A stretch of 15,551 nt of DNA, from positions 1 to 15,551 of the forward strand of contig CALBNV010000053.1 of NCBI GenBank assembly GCA_937896895.1, written 5' to 3'. The stretch comes from an uncultured Bacteroidales bacterium. GTDB lineage: Bacteria; Bacteroidota; Bacteroidia; Bacteroidales; F082. The position numbers were made by a program, and so were the translations under genes. The notes beneath the pieces are model-generated. The model was not told the origin of the DNA. It saw only the letters and a program-made list of their open reading frames with translations, and made no database searches. Positions 12,223 through 15,551 of this stretch are shown here, in pieces (the first letter of the stretch is position 1; each line of letters opens with the position of its first letter).

Positions 12223-13395
12223 ATGAAAAACGGAAATAACAACAATAATGATAAAAGAGTCGTGAAAATTCACGATGTGCAGATTGACAGCGATTACGCT
12301 CAGTGGCTTAATGAGATTAAGTTACGCTACCGTAGTGCTCAGATCAAGGCGGCAGTTAAGGTAAATGCCGAGCAACTGCTTTTCAACTGGCAGTTGGGAA
12401 GGGATCTTGTGACTCGCAAGGCCGAAGAGCAATGGGGAGCCGGTGTTGTAGAGCAGCTCAGCCTTGATCTACAAAACGCCTTTCCCGAGACCAAAGGATT
12501 CAGTGCCGCCAATTTATGGCGTATGAAACAATGGTTTCTGTTTTACTCATCAAAAGCTAATCCAGAAAAACTCGCACAACTTGTGCGAGAATTACAAATG
12601 CCAGAAAATCAGTTGTCTATGATTCTCGCACAGCCTGTGCGAGAATTGGATTTCCCACATGTGTTCGGATTTGTTCCATGGGGTCACCACATTGAAATTA
12701 TCGAGCATTGCCAGTCATTGGATGAGGCTCTGTTCTACATCAAGAAGACAATTGAGGGCGGATGGAGCAGAAATACTCTTTCAAATTGCATCAAAGCAAA
12801 ACTTTACCATAACTCCGGTAAAGCAATCTCCAATTTTGCCGACAAACTACCGTCTCCTCAAAGCGAACTGGCGCAGGCTATCACCAAAGACACATACGAC
12901 TTCGGTTTCATTTCGTTGGAGGAGGGATACAAAGAAGAAGCGCTCGAAACCGAACTTGAAAAGCAGCTCACGCGCTTCCTGTTGGAACTCGGAACAGGCT
13001 TCGCATATATGGGCAGACAAAAACAGCTTATCATCGCCGGCAAGACCCGGAAGCTTGATATGCTCTTCTTCCATATTCCGCTCAACTGCTATGTAGTTGT
13101 CGAACTCAAGGCTGTACCGTTCCAACCGGAGTTCGCAGGGAAGCTGAACTTCTATGTAAATGCAGTTGACGACCTGATTAAGACTCCATCACAGAATCCG
13201 ACCATCGGACTTCTGATATGCAGCAACAAGGACGAAACCGAAGTACAATATGCATTCAACGGAATAACAACCCCTATGGGCGTAGCATCATACGACAATG
13301 TTCAAGTGAAAAGACTTCAGGAGCAACTGCCTTCTGTCGAAGAGTTAAAGGCAAGGATTCGGCTGCTCGAGGAAGAACTCCGGGATTTAGGTTAG
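12223..13395 (+). CDS. DUF1016/YhcG-type PDDEXK nuclease-family protein, copy 1
   Basis: A 390-residue member of the DUF1016 (YhcG) family, PDDEXK nuclease superfamily, common in accessory DNA and linked to restriction or mobile-element functions without a settled role. The N-terminal domain (about 20-110) has AQWLNEIKLRYRSAQIKAAV, NWQLGRDLV, WGAGVVEQLSLDL and FSAANLWRMKQW. The nuclease domain follows FVPWGHHIEII, with D279 in KLDMLFF and E294-x-K296 in VVELKAV as likely active-site residues; PMGVASY is near the end. I chose ATG 12223 because homologous sequence starts soon after it; GTG 12145 would add 26 unlike residues and span the 16-bp palindrome. Residues about 117-141 are an insertion encoded by two DNA palindromes (LAQLVREL and LAQPVREL). 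The stop lies in a GGTTAGAG repeat. Confidence 0.88.
   Translation: MKNGNNNNNDKRVVKIHDVQIDSDYAQWLNEIKLRYRSAQIKAAVKVNAEQLLFNWQLGRDLVTRKAEEQWGAGVVEQLSLDLQNAFPETKGFSAANLWRMKQWFLFYSSKANPEKLAQLVRELQMPENQLSMILAQPVRELDFPHVFGFVPWGHHIEIIEHCQSLDEALFYIKKTIEGGWSRNTLSNCIKAKLYHNSGKAISNFADKLPSPQSELAQAITKDTYDFGFISLEEGYKEEALETELEKQLTRFLLELGTGFAYMGRQKQLIIAGKTRKLDMLFFHIPLNCYVVVELKAVPFQPEFAGKLNFYVNAVDDLIKTPSQNPTIGLLICSNKDETEVQYAFNGITTPMGVASYDNVQVKRLQEQLPSVEELKARIRLLEEELRDLG
12571..12589. repeat. In-frame palindrome in DUF1016 copy 1
   Basis: CTCGCACAACTTGTGCGAG has perfect 9-bp arms around one base and encodes LAQLVRE. It lies in the linker between the N-terminal and nuclease domains. Confidence 0.8.
12622..12646. 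repeat. Second in-frame palindrome in DUF1016 copy 1
   Basis: ATTCTCGCACA and TGTGCGAGAAT are perfect 11-bp arms around GCC. It encodes ILAQPVREL and shares its arms with the palindrome at 12571. Confidence 0.8.
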
Positions 13396-13413
13396 AGGTT
13401 AGTGGTTAGAGTT
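13387..13413 (+). repeat. GGTTAGAG short-period repeat over the DUF1016 stop codon
   Basis: TTAGGTTAGAGGTTAGTGGT and onward has a period of about 7-8 bp, supplies the TAG stop of DUF1016 copy 1 and ends at ATG 13414. The reverse type, CTCTAACC, closes the four-helix gene at 13963. Confidence 0.75.
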
Positions 13414-13432
13414 ATGAAACAGAATACATTTA

Positions 13433-13616
13433 GAAGCTGTTTTGATTTGTTCGATAGGGATTTGCATTATATTTTCGAGCAGATTTTTCTTGTTTTGCGA
13501 CGAAGAATAGTGGACTATTCGAGGAGTGAAACGAGGAAAAGATGCCGGAAAGATATGCAAATCGCATCAAAATGACATACAATATAATTATCATTGTAAG
13601 AAATCAAAACGGCTTC
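13433..13616. mobile_element. 184-bp MITE with 16-bp terminal inverted repeats and TTA duplications
   Basis: The left end GAAGCTGTTTTGATTT (13433-13448) and the complement of the right end GAAGCCGTTTTGATTT (13601-13616) match at 15 of 16 bases. TTA flanks both ends (13430-13432 and 13617-13619) as a 3-bp target duplication; TNA duplications are known for IS1031-group elements of the IS5 family, so that origin is possible. No transposase is encoded. Inside are a 9-bp inverted pair (GATTTGCAT 13459, ATGCAAATC 13555) and a palindrome GAATAGTGGACTATTC (13505-13520). TTTG (13446-13449) and TATTTTCG (13470-13477), 20 bp apart, resemble a Bacteroidetes promoter pointing into the disrupted gene. Confidence 0.8.
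13446..13477 (+). promoter_or_regulatory. Possible outward promoter inside the MITE
   Basis: TTTG at 13446-13449 and TATTTTCG at 13470-13477 are 20 bp apart, matching the Bacteroidetes -33/-7 layout with one mismatch. It points toward the four-helix coding region and the second DUF1016 gene. Confidence 0.35.
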
Positions 13617-13962
13617 TTAGGGAGCTGGAGGTTTATAAGGAGGGCAAGAAACTCGTTAAGGAGGTTTACCGCCTTTTGAATAAGTTTCCGAAGGAGGAAC
13701 AATATGCGATGTGTGATCAGCTGAGAAGGGCTGTCATTTCAATAACATCGAACATTGCAGAAGGTAGTGGACGGGGTTCAAACAAGGAGAAAGTCCATTT
13801 TCTGGAAATCAGTTACGGCAGTCTGATGGAAGTGCTGAGTCAGATGGACGTGGCTTGTGACTTGGAATATATAACAAAAGAAGAATTTAACAACATCGAG
13901 GTGATGGTGGAGAATGTTGGCCGTCCCTTATCAGGTCTGAAGAATTATTTCAACCGCAAGAA

Positions 13963-13993
13963 CTCTCTAACCTCTAACCTCTAACCCCTAACC
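13963..13993 (+). repeat. CTCTAACC short-period repeat over the four-helix stop codon
   Basis: CTCTAAC units with a period of 7 bp encode the last residues and the TAA stop. It is the reverse complement type of the GGTTAGAG repeat at 13387, so the two bracket the four-helix gene as an imperfect inverted pair. Confidence 0.78.
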
Positions 13994-14008
13994 TTATAAA
14001 AAAAAGAT

Positions 14009-14047
14009 ATGACCACACAACAGAAATTATATATCGTAAATTCATAA
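14009..14047 (+). pseudogene. Mini-frame MTTQQKLYIVNS, remnant upstream of DUF1016 copy 2
   Basis: Only 12 codons, but the peptide resembles the start of the remnant at 11938 (MTTSQKVYIALVN), and each lies just before a DUF1016 gene. The ATTC-TAATA sequence that follows is also similar in both places (12072 and 14041). It is probably the stub of a gene family shared by both sites; it is too short to name. Confidence 0.3.
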
Positions 14048-14053
14048 TACAGC

Positions 14054-15235
14054 ATGGGGAAAGAGAATGACATACCTTCAGCGGAGGTTCTGTCGGCGGC
14101 AAGGCTGATAAGGACTGCCATCCTGCAAAGTCAGGAACGGGCTGTGAAGGCTGTGAACCAGGAGCAGTTGGCACTATATTTCGGAATAGGACGTTTCATC
14201 TCGCTGAATACCCGAAACCGCAACTGGGGCAGCGGAGTGATAGAGAGCATCAGCCGGACGCTAAGGCAGGAACTGCCAGGGCTGAGAGGGTTCTCAGAGC
14301 GTAATCTCAAGAATATGCGTGCCTTTTACGAGGCTTGGAGTGCGCTTGAGACAAATTCGGCAGTCGCAACTGCCGAATTACCTTCCAAAACGGTAGTCAC
14401 AACTGCCGAAACAGTTGAAGCCGTTGATGACGAGTGTAATACGATTCGCCAGTTGCAACTGACAAATTATTCCGGATTCCCTTTGACGGAGTTTCTCAGC
14501 ATCAGTTTCACGCACCACGTGACGATTTTCACATACGCCAAGGATACGGAAGAGCGGCTGTTCTACATCCGCTATGCCCACAACTATAAGCCCACGGTTG
14601 ATGAGTTGGAAGTGGCGATTCGCAAACACAATCTCTATCACCATCAGGGGTCGATGCCGAACAATTTTATCAGCACCATGCCTGATTACAAACAGGCCTT
14701 CCGTGCCATACAGATGTTCAAGGATGATTATATTCTGGACTATATCAATGTGGAGCAGTTGGGGATTCGTGATGAAGAAGTTGATGAGCGTGTGGTGGAG
14801 CAGAGCATCGTACACAACGTGAAGAACTTCATCATGACCTTTGGCAAGGGCTTCACCTTCATTGGCAATCAAGTCCATTACGACAAACTCGGTCACGACC
14901 ACTGGATAGACCTCCTCTTCTACAACCGTGACCTTCGCCGCACTGTGGTCTTCGAACTGAAGAAGGGTGCTTTCAAAGTCGCATATCTTGCCCAGCTCAG
15001 CAGCTACCTACGCATCCTCAATGACGAAGACCGCCGCGAAGGCGAAAATGCACCTGTCGGCATCATCCTCTGCAAGAACATGGACAAAGAGTACGTCAAC
15101 TACATTATGCAGGACTTCCGTCAACCAATGGGTGTTGCGACCTATAAGACTGCCGATGAAGTAGAGCCTGAGCTAATCAAGCTTCTGCCTCCAAAAGAGG
15201 ATCTGATGAAGCTTATTGAGCAATCTGAGGATTAG
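14054..15235 (+). CDS. DUF1016/YhcG-type PDDEXK nuclease-family protein, copy 2
   Basis: A 393-residue DUF1016 protein, only distantly similar to the copy at 12223. The N-terminal domain includes AILQSQERAVKAVNQEQLAL, FGIGRFISLNTR, WGSGVIESISRTL and FSERNLKNMRAFYEAW. The nuclease domain begins near ISFTHHVTIFTYAKDTEER, with likely active-site residues D286 in HWIDLLFYNR and E301-x-K303 in VVFELKKGAF; PMGVATYKT is near the C-terminus. The linker (about 97-135) contains an in-frame insertion rich in A, V, T and E, encoded by DNA palindromes of a different sequence from those in copy 1 but at the same place. Start ATG 14054 follows the mini-frame stop by six bases. Possible roles are restriction or transposon-related DNA processing; none is proven. 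Confidence 0.88.
   Translation: MGKENDIPSAEVLSAARLIRTAILQSQERAVKAVNQEQLALYFGIGRFISLNTRNRNWGSGVIESISRTLRQELPGLRGFSERNLKNMRAFYEAWSALETNSAVATAELPSKTVVTTAETVEAVDDECNTIRQLQLTNYSGFPLTEFLSISFTHHVTIFTYAKDTEERLFYIRYAHNYKPTVDELEVAIRKHNLYHHQGSMPNNFISTMPDYKQAFRAIQMFKDDYILDYINVEQLGIRDEEVDERVVEQSIVHNVKNFIMTFGKGFTFIGNQVHYDKLGHDHWIDLLFYNRDLRRTVVFELKKGAFKVAYLAQLSSYLRILNDEDRREGENAPVGIILCKNMDKEYVNYIMQDFRQPMGVATYKTADEVEPELIKLLPPKEDLMKLIEQSED
14354..14379. repeat. In-frame palindrome in DUF1016 copy 2
   Basis: AATTCGGCAGT and ACTGCCGAATT are perfect 11-bp arms around CGCA. It encodes the start of the variable linker (NSAVATAEL). Confidence 0.8.
14391..14408. repeat. Second in-frame palindrome in DUF1016 copy 2
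   Basis: CGGTAGTCACAACTGCCG has 7-bp arms with one G-T pair and shares the ACTGCCG arm with the palindrome at 14354. Confidence 0.65.
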
Positions 15236-15403
15236 AGGAGACCCTCCTCGAACACCGCACCGACGCTTACGATACTCTCTACATCGGCTGCGAGACTGTT
15301 TGTGCCAACGAGAGCAGAGCGGAACTTGTTCCGGCTATGCCGAGTGCAGCCAAACTTGGTGCACTTGTGCACAAATTTCCGTATCGAGACGCTTTCTCTA
15401 TCA
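15236..15403. other. Intergenic stretch with two palindromes
   Basis: No convincing gene. It holds CGGAACTTGTTCCG (15320-15333) and GTGCACTTGTGCAC (15359-15372), both with a CTTG/ACTTGT-type centre like the palindrome inside DUF1016 copy 1 (12571). The frame through the region is open for about 60 codons (LLEHRTDAYDTLYIGCE near its start) but has no start codon; it may be the tail of a lost gene. Confidence 0.4.
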
Positions 15404-15551
15404 ATGTTTCGGGGGTACTATAACTATTTCCAAACATCAAGGAATTTCCAGTTTGTGGGGAATCCCATTTCTTGTAAATTAAGAAGATTTCCACCGTCGC
15501 CTATGATTGAAAGGATGTTGCGTTTCAAATCACTATTGGGACTGATTATAT
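15404..15551 (+). CDS. Possible 5' part of an unidentified gene (runs off the window)
   Basis: A frame from ATG 15404 is open to the window edge, about 49 codons, beginning MFRGYYNYFQTSRNFQFVGN and continuing to RMLRFKSLLGLII. It is basic and aromatic with a hydrophobic end. No family recognised and the codon evidence is too short to be firm; it may be chance. Confidence 0.22.
   Translation, partial: MFRGYYNYFQTSRNFQFVGNPISCKLRRFPPSPMIERMLRFKSLLGLII

Larger units (their letters stand above)
13414..13984 (+). pseudogene. Four-helix-bundle (23S intervening-sequence type) protein, split by a MITE
   Basis: The 3' part encodes a typical four-helix-bundle protein of PF05635 type: ELEVYKEGKKLVKEVY, FPKEEQYAMCDQLRRAVISI, SNIAEGSGR and FLEISYGSLMEVLSQ. 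Such proteins form small oligomers and relate to the accessory protein of diversity-generating retroelements; their cell role is unclear. The 5' end is at ATG 13414: removing the 184-bp element 13433-13616 and one TTA copy joins MKQNTF to RELEVYKEGKK exactly in frame, giving a protein of normal length (about 128 residues). As sequenced, ATG 13414 runs into the element and stops at TGA 13573. A GTG at 13526 inside the element is in frame with the rest and could give a chimeric 152-residue product, so some expression is possible. The C-terminal residues NSLTSNL come from a CTCTAACC repeat. Confidence 0.8.

Noticed and set aside
14378..14902. 174-codon open frame on the - strand inside DUF1016 copy 2
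   Set aside because: It overlaps a protein with intact catalytic motifs and shows no recognisable domain.
15480..15551. Possible start of a CRISPR repeat or anti-repeat (GTTGCGTTTCAAATCA region)
   Set aside because: Only one occurrence, no repeat-spacer pattern within the window and no cas gene; the resemblance to Bacteroidales repeats is superficial.

Overview
The window looks like Bacteroidales chromosome, possibly Prevotellaceae or Bacteroidaceae. The evidence is RhuM-family proteins of the Bacteroides type, Bacteroidetes-like -7 promoter elements (TATTTTCG), weak Shine-Dalgarno sequences, a polysaccharide gene cluster with WbuB-type and other GT4-like glycosyltransferases, and dispersed short-period repeats (TTAGGAAT, GTTAAC, AGCTTAGAG and CTCTAACC types) at gene ends. 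All genes lie on the + strand. No rRNA, tRNA or CRISPR array was seen.

Positions 1-4236 are the end of a surface-polysaccharide operon: UDP-GlcNAc 2-epimerase (wecB, 5' end outside the window), two paralogous glycosyltransferases and a family 3 acyltransferase. Two poly-G tracts sit here. The G8 tract (3217-3224) puts the acyltransferase out of frame with its only good start codon; one more G restores a 344-residue protein. The G10 tract (1965-1974) ends the first glycosyltransferase early; with nine G it would run to an ATGA overlap with the second. This looks like slipped-strand phase variation of capsule or O-antigen structure.

Positions 4254-7833 are an AT-richer, tightly packed block that reads as a defence island: a two-helix membrane protein with a GAF-like domain, a 57-residue protein, a PLD nuclease fused to a PUA/EVE-like domain, then a probable Kiwa pair (kwaA, four membrane segments; kwaB, DUF4868-like). 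The first three genes are packed like one operon and may be an undescribed modification-sensing restriction system. A truncated GNAT acetyltransferase follows.

Positions 8090-10510 hold a tandem duplication of a module: promoter, RhuM-family protein (winged-helix-like N-terminus, PLD-like C-terminus) and a small single helicase-associated-domain protein. The outer parts of the two copies are nearly identical, while the RhuM cores have diverged.

Positions 10583-15235 return to polysaccharide and then accessory genes: a WbuB-like GT4 enzyme carrying three in-frame 10-codon repeat insertions and a fourth of inverted type; remnants of a sugar transferase and perhaps of a DUF1016 gene; two full DUF1016/YhcG PDDEXK proteins, each with in-frame palindromes in the same interdomain linker; and between them a four-helix-bundle gene split at codon 7 by a 184-bp MITE with 3-bp TTA target duplications. 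The last 316 bases hold palindromes and a possible partial reading frame.
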